Shown: piece after piece, positions 21,480-34,142 of the stretch
How positions within the stretch are numbered: the stretch's first letter is position 1
Layout: each line of letters begins with the position of its first letter
Notes under the pieces: model-generated
The model's database searches: none
Told to the model about the DNA's origin: nothing
The model's input: only the letters and a program-made list of their open reading frames with translations
Source of the DNA: Phaffia rhodozyma
Lineage: Eukaryota; Basidiomycota; Tremellomycetes; Cystofilobasidiales; Mrakiaceae
Reading direction: 5' to 3'
Assembly: GCA_014706385.1 (NCBI GenBank)
Contig: JACGZH010000002.1
Span: 372,001 to 436,000, forward strand
Length of the DNA stretch: 64,000 nucleotides
Translations under genes and position numbers: made by a program

Positions 21480-22166
21480 ATATACGTCCTCCTTTCAAAC
21501 GATCTCAGAGGTATTTGGCAGGATCATCATTGGTTCGCCTTCTTAAAGATCAGTTGATGGTTGGGTAGGAGATGTGTAGTGTGTAGCATGGATTGAGATG
21601 GAGAGACTGGGGTTATACATTTTTCAATTTTTCACTTCACGTTTCACTCCTCATTCATCAACCCTTCACTTCTTGTGTTCACAATAAGACCGACTTGGGT
21701 TGAGTCATCAATTTGAGAAGAACATAAGGAATTGGGTCAACAAACGGCCAATCAAGAGGAGGGTTAGTCACAGTTGAAGACAACATGGAAAGGAGCTGCA
21801 GATTGCGCAAACCACAACAAGAGAGCGACGTTTGACGGTTGTTCGTGAGCCTCTGAGACTTAAATATGAACTCTCAAGATGGGGTTTGATAAGAGCTTCA
21901 TCTGATGACGTGACAAAGATTGGGCTTAGAATGCCGAGCTCGAAGCAAAGGATAATTTTGTCGTACGGGTGATAGCTGATATCGTCCACCTTTGAGGTAT
22001 CAGATCATGATCTAAACAACTGCACTTTTACAATTTACTGGACTACTGAGGTTAATCAGACCTTCTCTCTCTCGGCCAGCAGCACTTGCACCTATTCTCA
22101 GCACCTAGAAGACAGGCAGAGTAAGAGAAGTTGTCGATAAGAACAGAAAGGAAAGAACGACGAGAA
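21480..22166. other. Convergent intergenic region COX8/GPATCH1
   Basis: This 687-bp region lies between two 3' ends. No family-like frame or strong repeat is seen. Confidence 0.5.
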
Positions 22167-25100
22167 CTACATGAAATCCAAAGCTTTCTGTCTCTTCCCA
22201 ACAGTTCCCGAAGCTCCCCCTCCAAGTCTGACTGCCTCACTAGGCTTTTCTACCCAAACCTCTTCTTCTTCATCTCCCGCCGCTGGATCGACGGCTGCTG
22301 CTAATCTATCCTCCTCCGCCCGTTTTCTCTTCCTTTCTTCTCTCCTCGCTTTCCTTTCTCTCTCCCGTTCTTCCTTGTTCTCCTCTCCCGTTTCGTCTTC
22401 CTCTTCTTCACCATCCATGAATGAGAGAACCGCTTTCCGTTTCGACTTTGATTTGCTTTTCCCGTTCCCAGTTCCGTTCTTTCCAGATTTCCCCGATCGA
22501 ACAGGATCAGAGTTTGTCGATGCAGTGGAGGTGGTCTGACGATCAAGTTTAGACGTGAACGTAGGTTTGAACCCTGTTGAATCGGTTAAAGCTGGAAGAG
22601 TCGATCGGACAGGGGCAGATTGCGTTTGCGTTTGGAAGGAAGGTTGTGTAGGATCAGAGTGCGTGGGTGCAGTAGGGCGTGATGGAGGGGGAGGAGGCGC
22701 AAGGTCAGAATCAGAATCAGAGTCGGAGTCTTCGGCGTCAGATGCGAAAACCGCCTGTTAAATATGACGGAGAGAGAAGGAGTCAGTTTTAGGGGCAATC
22801 CATGCAGAGCAAACAACGAACAAGTAAAACGAAGAAAGGAAGAGAGAAAGGCATACCTTGAAGATATCCATCGACGGTCTAGCCTGGGTCTCAATCTCTA
22901 GATTCACACTAGGCTCCTCTTCCTTTGGTTTTGCATTCTTCTCTTCAGCTGAGCCTACTGCGGCTGCATCGACCACATGTGTGAATCGCGTCTGCCATGC
23001 ATTCGGGTCGACCGGAGTCGCCCCAGCCCCCGAGCTCGATCCTGCTCCGTTCGACCCAGGCTCAACAAACGCGCCCGCATCTGACGAATCTTTTGGTCCT
23101 TCAGGTCTTGGATCTGCCACTCCAAACCGTTTACAGACCAGCTTAACCGGGAAAAACTCTGCGGTCGTTCTTGTAAGTGGGCCGTACATGCCCATCCTGG
23201 CTGCTTGCTGAACAGGTGTCTCGTTTTCCGGAATCTTGACTTTCGACCGATCAGCTTCTTCTTCGGCTTCTCGTTCAGCTTTCGCCTGGGCAAGTGAAGC
23301 TTTCGCTTCGGGTGTCATGACAAATAGACCTGCTTTAGCCGAAGGTCCTTCGATGATTGGTTGGGAAGAAGAGGTAAATCTGTTGGCCATCGAAAACGAC
23401 ATCGGTCTAAACATCTGTGCTGCTTTCTGGAAATCAGACAGTTCTCGGTAATGAGCCGAGGCAGATTGACCTGGCTGTGGTTGTAGGACGCCTGTTGGAT
23501 CCGATTGAGTGGATTGAGAAGACAGATACGCTCGATAGCGAGCTTGTTTTCCAGGATCGTCCACAAAGGGCATATAGCCGTGAAGTGCAGAGTTGGCCGT
23601 TACTGCATCAACGGTAGGTGTATCAAGAGCAGGAAGAATGGGAACAGATGGTCGAGCTACAGATGTAGCTTCGGAGGCGTTTGGTTTCAACGAAGAAGCA
23701 GAGGCTGAAGAAAGAGAGGCGAGACGCTCTCGGTCTTTGGCAGAGAGATACTCAAACACAGATTTCGCAGCATTCGGTACAACTGGCTCGGTAGAGGAAG
23801 GTGCTGAGGGTTGAGCTGTAGACTCTCCGAGAGCGACACCTCTCTGAGAAAACAACAAGTTTATGAGTTCACATGATGATGTCACGTGTAGAGGGAAGAT
23901 GAAAGAAGGGATATACACTCACATCATTAGCGGTCATCGCCTGTCTTCTCTTCCAAGCATCCTCTCCGCTGATAGCTTCCCTTCCTTTTCCTTTATCCTC
24001 AGGTAAAGTCGCTCCCACTACTGTAACATCCCATTTTCTGCCTCGATTCCAGACTCGACTTGGTTTTGGTGTCCAGCCTGCAGGCATGGCAGGCGGATCG
24101 AACCATTTGTCCTCCAAGATGGGCTGGGAGGCGACAATAAATCCCCGGATGGCAGGGCGACCATCGTGCCAGGTAGAGACGGTAGATGAGCTGGCGGTTG
24201 GAAAGGATGGATGAGAGGATGTATATGACGAGCGCTGTAACGTCATTCAATTTAATTGGTTCATGTTCGAAGGGAAAATCAGTCAAGCGCTACTATAGAT
24301 GAGAGTCTAATAGAGCAAGATAGAAGAAAAAAGGGTTGCTAAACATACAGTAGATGTAGATCCCAATCGCATGAGATCTTCATCATCATCTTCATCCTCG
24401 TAAGCAAAGCGGGCTGAACGCAGACCAGATGAGATGGCGACACGCATATGAGAGACTATCGCACGAGTGAAGGAATTAAGCGCACATCAAAAGCGACTCA
24501 CAGTTATCTTTCTGATCCATATGATCCGTCTTTTTCAACCCGTCTCCTTTGATCCAGCCAAGTCCTTCCGATCCTTCTTTTTGATCGAAAAGCAACAGCT
24601 TTGTATCTCTAGGCGCGAATAGGTGTTTTTTTGCCTCCGAGTCCTCACCTACTTCGTCACCCTCTTCTGGATCATCAACTACAGCATTCGGATTCTCTTT
24701 GCGCTCTGCTAGACGAAGAGCCCGGGCAGTGATTCGAGGCCCTATCCCTTGGCCCGGACGCCATCCTAGCTTGGTAAGGATGGTATCACCAATATTCGAA
24801 GAGGAAGGTTGGATCAAAGACGTAAAGAAAGAGGAAAGACTATAGAGTGGGCACCAAAAGGAACGAAGACAAGTCATTAGATCGTTCTGATTTTTTGAAC
24901 ATGTTGGACGGGCAAGAGACAAATGGATACATACTCTCCCTCTTTCTTCGACCCTGCAGCAGATGAGACGACCTCATCAAGTCCAAACCCAGATTTAGTT
25001 TCTATCTTTTGACCTTCCCTTAGCTCCGCCAGGTCCTCCTCATCCATAAAGTCTTCTGCCCGTTGAGTGGGTTGCGCCCTCTGATTTCTTGACGATGTGA

Positions 25101-25626
25101 ATGTCGAAGGTGTCCAGCCTTCTTTTGAGCCCACAGTATTAAAGTAACCGGCAGAGAAGCCACCGGTGAAGGCTCCGTGGAGACGACGGCGACCTTGTTC
25201 ATCTCGAACCTGTAGGCAGATTTATTCAGAGATGTCAGTGGGCGAGGTCACGATGCTTCAAGGTATGAGCAGAGTCAAGGATGAACGATTTATGATAAGA
25301 ACAAGAAGAGGAAGCTACCGTCACCGACCTCTTGTTTCCACACGGGTACGAACTCTCCCTTATCCTTCTTAGTGTCTGCTAAAGCAGGCAGCGGTGTTCC
25401 AATCTATCGATCCCAGATACCAGAAGAAACAAAGAAGAGAAAGTGTTAAGCATAGATAAGAGAGATAGAAAGACCCTTAAACATTGATATAAGAAGTTGA
25501 TTCAATGTGATCAAAGATCATCATTTCTGAAAGAAAGGAAAGGAAAGGACGGACCATGCAGAATGATTCGTTCAAGTTCGACGTCGGCTCGAGATCATTG
25601 AGCTTTCGTTTCAATCGGCTGGTCAT
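22167..25626 (-). CDS. G-patch domain protein GPATCH1 (TOUGH family), splicing factor
   Basis: Nuclear protein of the spliceosome; the G-patch is known to stimulate DEAH helicases. Exons from the 5' end: 25626-25555, 25403-25329, 25209-24935, 24839-24502, 24455-24349, 24234-23923, 23843-22857, 22754-22167 (917 aa, family size). The DUF1604 N-terminus is clear: [53 protein letters not shown]. The G-patch follows ([15 protein letters not shown]). The middle holds [20 protein letters not shown] and VCKRFGV, then the MDIFKAVFASD motif, then an acidic and lysine/arginine-rich tail ending RQKALDFM. Introns begin GTCCGT, GTCGGT, GTATGT, GTGAGT and GTATGC. It shares a 176-bp divergent promoter with the Rtr1 gene. 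Confidence 0.94.
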
Positions 25627-25802
25627 CTTGAGAGATTAGCTTCGTCAGTGTTGTACACTCTGCTGATGATATCGGCTCTATGCAGACCCCCGAGAGAGGA
25701 GGAACGATGCTGCTATCGGTGTTGGTGATGTCGTCGGTGATGGTGGAAAGCGAACAAACCGAAATTCATTCCATCATCCTTCCTTCGTTCTCCCTCCCAA
25801 CG

Positions 25803-27267
25803 ATGACGACCCAACCGATCACTCCGTCTTGTGTTCCTCCAGCTTCGTCTTCGTCATCTCGTTCATCAAGATCTAGACCGACTCCCACTAGGACACTCAA
25901 ACAACCGGACGCGTTTATTGTTGCTACATCCGATGATCATGGCCCACCAGTCCGGTCCGACAAAGAATCTCTCAGGCAGGTCAATCCAACCATCCCATCC
26001 TCCTGGACGATCAACCTTGTTTCATGTTTCGATAAACTCTGACATATGCTAGCTTCTCTGTGCTCGATGGATCTTGATCATTCATGTGTAGAGCCTGGAA
26101 GGTAAAGCAGAACTACAAAGAATAGCTCTCAGCTGGACAGAACGTCTAATCGAGGATGAACCGGTTGATCGGTCATCCTTCAAACAAGCCGTATGCCCTT
26201 CTATCATCCTCATTTCTTTTTAGTTTCTTCCTCTTTGGATGAGCTCGTCCTCACTTCTGGAGCGTTATTTGTTCTCTCTTACTATTTCTGACGACTTTGC
26301 TATCCAGTGTCAATATGTTCATTTAGAAACATACCGATCCATCCTTCATGAACGGCATCTATCCGACCAATGCGCTTACCCATTATGTCCCAACAAGTCC
26401 AAGAAGTCTTACAGGTCTTATGTCGTCCCACGATCAAAGATCATCTCTGGAGGGCCTGCGGGAAGGCGTATCATCGTCCAGACAGGAAACGATTTGGAAG
26501 GATTTTGCTCAGAGACATGTGAAAAGAAATCAGAGTGGGTCATCCGAAGTGGGTTGCTCAGAGGTGAGAGCGCCGGTAGGGGTATGGACGAATTGGGCGA
26601 TGACCCCGTGGGTATCGAGCTGTTAGAAGAGGTCGAAGAAAGACTGAAAAGGGAAAGAGATCAAGCTTTAGATCAAGAATCGAAGAACCAGGAAGAACCC
26701 TCTCAACCAGCCGAAGTCTCAAAGACCCGGCCTTCAGAACGGACAACATCACCATCATCTTCATCTTCGATACCTCAACCGACACTCGTTGCGCCTCCGA
26801 GAGTTCTCGTCGACAAGATACCCTCACTAACGATTTACGAACACCCAACCCCTCTCACCCCTCCTCTTCCTCCCACACTGTCCCCTCCTTCTTCTCCTTC
26901 CGTTCCAACATCGTCTCGACCTTCTTCATTGCACCACAACACCACCATCGCCGTCAGTGGTAACGATGTCATCAAATCCCCTGCTTCAATAAAAGCCAGA
27001 GAAGCGCTTCGTAGGAGACTAGGAGGTTCAGATTCCTTAGTCCCCTCGTCTCTCGTCAGTTCAGGTATGAGAACCGATCTGAGCGCAGAAATCGCACGTG
27101 GTGGACGATCGATGAACTTCACCTCCGACGAAACGAATGATGATGACGAAGTCGAGGTTGGAGGTATAGACGAGAATGGAAGGGAGGAAGAGGTAGACGA
27201 TGAAGAAGACAGTTGGAGACTGATGGAGTTGGCCAGGGAGGAGCTTGAACGAATGGATATCCGTTAA
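25803..27267 (+). CDS. RTR1: RNA polymerase II CTD phosphatase Rtr1/RPAP2
   Basis: Zinc-containing regulator of RNA polymerase II that removes Ser5 phosphate from the CTD and helps polymerase import. Exons: 25803-25979, 26092-26190, 26308-27267 (411 aa). The RTR1 zinc domain covers about residues 60-180: ERLIEDEP and CQYVHLETYRSILHERHLSDQ lead to CAYPLC (C-x4-C) and, after VVPRSKII, to FCSETC (C-x3-C). This is followed by a glutamate-rich coil, a Ser/Pro-rich linker and an acidic C-terminus ending EELERMDIR. An in-frame ATG at 25680 would add 41 residues but lies only 54 bp from the divergent GPATCH1 start, so 25803 is preferred. Confidence 0.88.
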
Positions 27268-27590
27268 GACCATCACTCTGTCATTCATCAAAACGAGCGA
27301 GCTGAGGAAAGATAGCGAAAAAAGAACATAGACTGGAACGACTGAATGCTAAGAGCCATGACTACATTGATTGTGTACAAATTGCTTCATCTTGCTTTAA
27401 AAAAAAGTTCTTGCCTCATAAGACAGACGATATTGGGCCCAGGTTTAAGCTCAAGCCTCACTAAGGACTTCCACACCTCCAGCAGTACCTTTAATGACCA
27501 GCGGCTACGATCGGTTCAACCAAAGGAAACAACACACGCAAGAATCAATAAAACAAATAGTCGAATTAAACCAAAACAGTCTACAACAGA
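27268..27590. other. Convergent intergenic region RTR1/ALG1
   Basis: This 323-bp A-rich region lies between two 3' ends. No gene is seen. Confidence 0.5.
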
Positions 27591-30032
27591 TCAGGAAAGA
27601 GGAGAAAGCGAAAGATTTACTCGAACGACGCGATCCCAGTTTGAAGACCACGATCCTAATCTGCGCTGATCCCCTTGAATAACTTGTCTGAATTCTGAGA
27701 GCCTGCCAGTCGACTGTGCTGAACTCGGAAAATCTCGAAGTAGTTCCTATATGATCAAATCACGTCTCGACATTCGACAACCGTCAACGCTCACGTATCT
27801 CGTTTTGCCAAGATAGAGATAATAGATAGACTGAAAGCACAAGCGAGAGAAAAGACTAACAGATAGACGAGAAGCCAACTCGGAGGCTGTTGAGAAAACA
27901 TATCCGTTCTGTCCATCTCTCACGAGCTCACTCAGGCTAACCACATCCCCAAGGAGAAGAAGATTAAAGGGGAAGAGAAAAAACATGATTAAGTACTAAA
28001 CTTAATTAGCGCTGCAAAACTAATGACGTACCAGGCAAAATTCAATGAGCACACGGGGAGACCACAGCCAAACATGTCTACAATCTTCATCGGAAGATCA
28101 AGCGCTGAAGAACTCGAATGAAGAGAAATTCCTAGATCTGCTGAGCCTGAAGACTCAAAATGTTCACTATATCAGTATTCTACAGAAGGAAAAAAGTACG
28201 ATGGTGAAAGAAGAGAAGGAAAAAAGTGGAACACACCTAACAGCTTTGGATAATCCTCTACGTGAACCCAACAACACCAGACTCTGACGAATTCCCATCC
28301 TTCGCTCTCCTTTCTTTCTGCGACTTCTTTTTCAAACTGTGCCCTCCCAGGTCCTTTTCCACTGATAACCATGACCACTTTCGGTAACCTGCGTTCTCCC
28401 TTTCCCTCCTCTCTAGCAGTCTGCTCATATAAGCTCAACGCTTCGAGCAAAATTGAGAAATCCTCATCTGGCGTCCAAGAAGTTGATGAAATCAATACAG
28501 CTGGTCTGTCCCCTCTAAACACGGGAATAGGGTCGACAGAAGCAAAAGAGGAAGCTGATGTTCTTGAGAGCGTCGATGGCGATTGAAGGTCTGTCAAAGG
28601 GGTCGACCGGGGGAGAGATGTACTAGGTAGGAACGATTTCAAGTTCGATGGAAACGTAGGAAACAGACGAGTGAAAAGCTATTTGGGGAAGTCTCGAGTA
28701 GATGTTAAAAGTGCTTCTTTGGATTCGTTAAATCGAGAAAAACTCGGCAACGAGAGCATACTTACATCGTGAGTCTCAGCGGGATCACAAGAATGGAAAT
28801 GTTCCGGTGGTCGATCATGAAGTACTGCTTTTTTTCCTCTTTTTTGAATTTTCGTTATAATTAAAACAAGGAACACAAACATTGCTAAAATTTATAATGA
28901 GATAAATAGACGAAGAAAGAAGAAGAACTGGAACGAACTGGAGGTTCCACTCTTTACAAGCCCAGTCCCTCATGGCTTTTGTTACGAAAAGATGAGCATA
29001 CGCGTTCTTTCCAAAAATCCGTTCGAACCTACCGTTCACCCGTCCGTTTCCATTAACGCGCGTAACAGTTCAAGAATGAACGATTTAATCAGCTAGATCA
29101 TAATCACCGTACTAACAGTATGATAGACGTACATTTTTGCAATTTTTACCAGGGTATGATCTGGTCCCAATTTGAGCGCAAGAATAGAGTAACCTAAGTT
29201 ATGCCAGTCAATGATCAACTTGGACCCTCTCACGAGACAAACTAGCTGAGCGATTGCTAATGTTGGGATTGACGGTGGGTTCTTTTGAATTTCGGATGAT
29301 AGTATACATCACGCAAGAGTGAAATGAGAGGTCATCGACGATCAGTTACCATTAACTCACTCAATCAGCAAAGCGACGCGCTCCAGAGACAACGAGACTG
29401 ACTTGAACGAATATGAATTCTGGAGGATCTTCCAGTTTCCAAAGCAGGACTTCCAATATTGATACCAACTGAAACAGCACTTTTAGAGGACCGACTACCA
29501 GGAAAGCTGACCGGGGCGCTTTAGTGAGAATCTTTGGAGGATTGGGTAGGACAATTGATTGAAAATTCGGTAACGAGAGGAGTGAGGGAAGGATATTCGA
29601 TCCTTTCTCTGAATATTTCAATAAATCACCATCAATGTAAACTCGTCGGAAGTGATAAGTACAATTGATGACTGAGACCAGACAGACCTGAAAACCCAAC
29701 AAGAGTAGTCTGAAACCCATGGTCCGCAAAAGATTTGGCATGATACATCATTCTTGGACTCCTCCTACCTCGATCGGATACGAAAACAAAATGGGAACTT
29801 TCAGCGTCAGCTACGTATATCAGAGATTAAAGTAGAAGGAAAGGAAGACCAGAACGAACCCAAGGTCACCTAAAACAAGCAAGACGACATTCCTTGTCGG
29901 TCTCGTCGGAACAGGCACAATCCAAACCTTGGCTAGCCAAACTAGAAGTATAACAGCCAAACCTATCGGTATGCTTCCCAGAACTACTATCACAGACTTT
30001 ACTGTGCTATCTGTTGGCAGAGATGTTTCCAT
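27591..30032 (-). CDS. ALG1: Alg1, dolichol-linked beta-1,4-mannosyltransferase
   Basis: Adds the first mannose to GlcNAc2-PP-dolichol on the cytosolic face of the ER in N-glycan synthesis. Exons from the 5' end: 30032-29860, 29764-29688, 29641-29403, 29281-29133, 29028-28939, 28838-28766, 28678-28237, 28137-28032, 27936-27861, 27746-27591 (526 aa), all in phase. An N-terminal membrane anchor is followed by [49 protein letters not shown] and [13 protein letters not shown]. The catalytic half has [24 protein letters not shown], then [20 protein letters not shown] with FGCGLPV. The end [12 protein letters not shown] matches the family's W-x4-W tail. The loop between the kinase-like start and SSTSWTPDE is serine-rich. 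Confidence 0.95.
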
Positions 30033-30151
30033 CGTAAGCGGTAGCTGAGGTCACGGCGATGGTGGGTGAGCGTGATGGGTGATGGGTGATGGGTGATGAT
30101 GATGGAGGTGGTGAGGGATAGAAAGAGTAGTGTGGCTGTGCTTAATGCGAC

Positions 30152-30172
30152 CACGTGACATAAAACCACGTG
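30152..30172. promoter_or_regulatory. Two CACGTG E-box palindromes in the ALG1/cullin-like divergent promoter
   Basis: CACGTG occurs at 30152-30157 and 30167-30172, nine bases apart, between the divergent starts at 30032 and 30310. Such sites bind Cbf1/bHLH factors in fungi (established). Function here is inference. Confidence 0.4.
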
Positions 30173-30309
30173 CCTCAATACTTCTTGGCAGGCGCTTACT
30201 GTCAGAACACAAGCATTCCCCAAACTTCCAATCTCATCTTCATCGTGTTCTCGCTGCCACATCTCATCTCATCTCATCTCATCTCATGTCGAACACACCT
30301 TCATTCGCG

Positions 30310-32206
30310 ATGTCTTCTGAGACTGATAAATCTTCGCGCGATTCTGCACCATCGTGAGTCACTACATACTCTACGTCTTTAGGCAAAGCCTCTACTCATC
30401 CAGCTTGATGAAGACCGCTGGTCTTGGATGAAGATCGTAAAATAGATACAGGTGTTCAACAGCCGTTCTACTGATATCTAACTTGCTTCGGTCTATCGGT
30501 GTACAAACAGTCCCAAAGCGCCTTATTTGGATCAGTGGAATTATGTGGAACGTACTTTGGACGATGTTCTGCATGAACGGTCAGTTGCCTCTATAGACTC
30601 CTGATATTCTAAGTCGGCTCAACTTTGTAAGCGAGAGTACCCACGACGTCATCAAGTCCGAGACTCACACTATCACATCTGCCACGCTCACTGTATCTTC
30701 TCTCTATAGACCCATCAACACTAAGGATTATATAAACAGCTACACTGCTATTCACAACATGTGCACTATCTCGACAGCGGTACTTTGTCAGTAACATCCC
30801 CGCACTACATCAATCCGGGTAGGCATATTCACTCTCCTTTGTCTCTCTTCATCTAGTTGTCGATGGGCGACCAATACCAATGTACATAAAGCTGCACCAA
30901 GACCTTCAGAAGTTCTTTGATAATCATCTGGAAACAATTGTTAAGCCGGTAGGTTACTGTATTTAATTTAATAGATTCCACCTTGGTCTTACGCTGTTCT
31001 CGGCACTCACCCTTATGCGCGCATACGTTGTTCTACTCTTCTGCGACATCATTGTTTACATGTAGGTCTTCTCCACGTGCGCAGGGACGGATATGATTCG
31101 GACGTACTTGGAACAACGAACTGCATTCATTAAGATTACGAGCTACATCTTGAGATTGTTCAGATTTCTTGATAGATGTTGCGGTCCGACCCGACTCCCT
31201 TCGGATTTGAATGGTTTGGATTTGAATCAAGTACGTATATTTGTTCTATACCAGATGGGCCATTATGTCACACATTCTCTTCTTGATCTTCTGATTTTGT
31301 CCGAAATGTGGAGGCGCTGATGATTGGTTCTATCGACACATCTAAATCTCAGATAATACACACTAAGTGGAAGCAGCTGATTTTTGACCCGCTCATGAGC
31401 ACGGAAGGAGGACTGAATGATGCGCTGCAGCAAGAAATTGAACGCGCTGTTGACAGAAGTGATGTCCAGGCTCAGAGTATGATGAAGGATGTGGTCAATA
31501 GTCTGTGTGAGTCGATCCATCTTCACGTTTTCTCTCGATCGACTATAGTCTTCGTACTGCTTGGTCGCTACACGGTTTAGACCAGGATCTCAACCGACCA
31601 CGTTGTTTTGGCTCTTGGATGTGGTCCTCATGCCTCTCTGCTCGTTGTCATACGCATCAAGTCGCCCTGACGTTTGATATTGTCGAGCCGATATTGAATA
31701 GACCTTGTGTAAGTAAACACTCTCCATCTCTAGATCCGCCGGCCCAGCTTCATACGTAAACAGATGTGCCGTTCTCACCGTCTCCCGTATCATCTACATC
31801 TCTCTTCCGGTTCTCACTCTTGCGCAACAGGCAGACAGAGATCTCCTGACAAACCTGAGCTAGGAGTACTTCACTTAAAGACAGAGATCGATGAGGTGAG
31901 TGTATGCTACAAACTCTCGCGCTGTCGTCTATTGCTCATGCTGACAATGTATGTTCTGTCTGTTTGGGATATGAACGAGGGCTCAACTAGGCCGTCGACC
32001 GACACGTCAAGGAATCATCCCTTGATCAAGAAGGACCAGTCGCTTGGCCATGGACGAGCGACTCGTCTTCACTTACTGTGCTCGCTGTCTACTTAAATAA
32101 GGTACTGGCATCGCCGCCCCCGCTTTCGTCGGTCGTGCTGGGAAGCAAGGATCTGAAGGACTGCGAGGACAACGTCCATCAGACTGTCATGGATCGAAAG
32201 TACTAG
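30310..32206 (+). CDS. Cullin-like protein with cullin repeats only; C-terminal cullin domain missing
   Basis: Modelled exons: 30310-30353, 30511-30579, 30710-30786, 30857-30948, 31066-31230, 31353-31506, 31581-31708, 31764-31895, 31991-32206 (358 aa); every junction is in phase. Resemblance to cullin repeats: YINSYTAIHNMCT (cullin Y-L-Y-T-x-V-x-N-C segment), LHQDLQKFFDNHLETIV, IRTYLEQRTAFIK with ILRLFRFLDR, then IHTKWKQLIF, MKDVVNSL, and late AVDRHVKESSLDQEG. Exons 7-8 do not look like any cullin. The Rbx1-binding cullin homology and neddylation regions of a normal 750-residue cullin are absent before the stop. It may be a decaying duplicate or a lineage-specific short cullin. Moderate confidence; the family call is by eye. 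Confidence 0.5.
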
Positions 32207-32549
32207 TGTTCTCTGTTGTATGACAGGCTAGGTACAAGTACTGGGGATGTGAGAATCACATGAGAGTGATGCGCTGTAGGTTTTAATCAAAATACAAATA
32301 TCCCATATAATGCTATGCGTCTCTCTTTGCCATATGGAGTCGTAAAATCATATATGAGAGCAGGCCGAGAGCAGTAGCGCAGAGATGTAGAGAAATCGAG
32401 ACAGAATGTGAACCAGAGAGAAGAAAGAGGAAAAGGCCAACAGGGAAAGGAACATCCCGGAAGCACAGAAAATACAAGGCGAAAAGGCAAGAAGACGAGA
32501 AATGGGCAGAAGCAAAGAGAAGAAAGAAGAAAAGAGAAAGAAGAGCGAC
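32207..32549. other. Convergent intergenic region after the cullin-like gene
   Basis: This 343-bp, purine-rich region (on +) lies between two 3' ends. There is no cullin C-terminal coding in any frame. Confidence 0.5.
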
Positions 32550-34142
32550 TCAGAAAGAAACAAAGGAACCATATCCGCTCTCACTTCCACTCCACTCATC
32601 GTCAGTCTCCTCGTCCGACTCGATGTCACTCTCCTCGACCTGACTGAGGAAACCGCTGGAGAAACTGATACCGGATGAGACGTTCGAGTATCCTAGCGCT
32701 CGTTCGGACCTCTCAGCCGTCGACATGTGTTGCCCGGTCGCCTGGGAGACGAGTACAGAGGAGGCAGCGAAGGACAGAGTCGGGTAGACGAAACTCGAAT
32801 CAACCAAATCGTTCATCCGACAATCTCTCTCCGAACCCAAGAGGAACCACCAGGAGTTTTCACCATTGGTTCCTTCCACATCAACTCCTACTCGACGCAA
32901 GATCGACCGAACTTCATCCAAGTCTCTATCGAGCCAGACGACCTTCAGCCCAGTGATATCTCCTCCTGGCTCATCAACGATCGTTTCCTCCCGGACGTGA
33001 TCGTCTAGGAAGACACCCCTGTCGGCAAGTGCAGTCAACAAACCATCAATCCGAGCTGCATGCGCACGGTAAGACTCTCGATGGAAAGCGGCAAGACGGG
33101 ACAGCGAAGTCTGATGATCCGGGACGATAGATTCATCAATATTAAAAGGGATAGACAGTGTTGTCTTCTTTCCGGGTGATCGAGGAGCAGGTAAGATGTG
33201 CATAATGGAAGGACCAAAGAATGCATCAAACTCTTCCTCCAGGCTAGCCGTAAGCTCTTCTCCGTCTGTCTCCACCACCACCTCCTCCTCGAGTTCAACA
33301 GCAACAGAACCGGCTGGGAAGGACTTCTGAACAGCCTTCTTATGTGCGAGATCGATCTTAAAAGTTCGGCCAAGTAGGGACGAGGTTCCAGAAGAAGAAG
33401 AGGAAGCCGTCTTCTTGAAAAAATGGGTGGACCTTGGATGAGCCCTCTTCTTTGCAAGTTTCTCGGCTTCATCCTCTAGAGAATTGCCCAACGCTCGGAG
33501 GACGACTTACGAAAGGATCCCAGAAACAAAAACGGTACACATCAGTTCGATGGAAACAACGGAAACGCGCTAAGCCCTATCAAGATTAAAGAGAGAGAAA
33601 AACTCACGAGGCACATTGCCCAATAGATTCTCAAACAGAGGTCTCGCCGCTGTCGCGTAACCCCTAGCACTACCTAACCCAACCTGTGCGACCCCTCCGC
33701 CTACTTTGAAGCCATACTTGACTCCCGGACCCATTGGACCTCTGAACGTCCCAGCTCGTAGACCGGAAACGACGGGATGAAATGTTGGACTTGCGTTGGC
33801 GAGTCTGATTCGGGATGCCATATCCGATGGCAACCATTTGTGGCCGAAAGCTTTCTTATTGAACGAAGTGGCGCTCGAGTTGAAAAACCTTTTGGGTGCC
33901 TTACCAAACAATGATTTAGCCAAGTTCTGAAGCGCAGACAGTGGACTCGAGCGGCTCTTAGAGGATGAGCCTCCCGAGGTCGACTGAGCTGCTGGTCTAG
34001 CGGTAAAAGGAATGTTCAATCGAGCTCTGAGTCGGAATTGGGCTGAGGAAAACGATCTATTTGATCTGGGTGGGACTGGTAATGGTGGTGGTCTCGGAAG
34101 AGACAAAGGAGTCCGAAGACGTCCTTTCGGTACGAGCGCCAT
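32550..34142 (-). CDS. Protein of unknown function, possible mitochondrial presequence
   Basis: I do not recognise the family. Two exons, 34142-33608 and 33505-32550, joined in phase (496 aa). The N-terminus is basic and low in acidic residues (PPRSNRSFSSAQFRLRARLN), as in mitochondrial presequences. A glycine-rich region (MGPGVKYGFKVGGGVAQVG) leads to ARPLFENLLGNVPLVLRALG across the intron. The second exon is globular-looking: an acidic stretch, FFGPSIMHIL, and GLKVVWLDRDLDEVRSILR, then NSWWFLLG and a serine/acidic C-terminal tail (DIESDEETDDEW). The balanced composition and phased intron argue it is real. An upstream ATG at 34316 is in frame but lies in likely promoter sequence. Confidence 0.75.

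Noticed and set aside
25680..25802. Upstream in-frame ATG for RTR1
   Set aside because: Only 54 bp from the divergent GPATCH1 start, and the added residues lack family features. Kept as an alternative only.
31581..31895. Frameshifted cullin remnants in exons 7-8 of the cullin-like gene
   Set aside because: I read the other two frames and found no cullin-like segment, so a simple frameshift does not explain the lost similarity.
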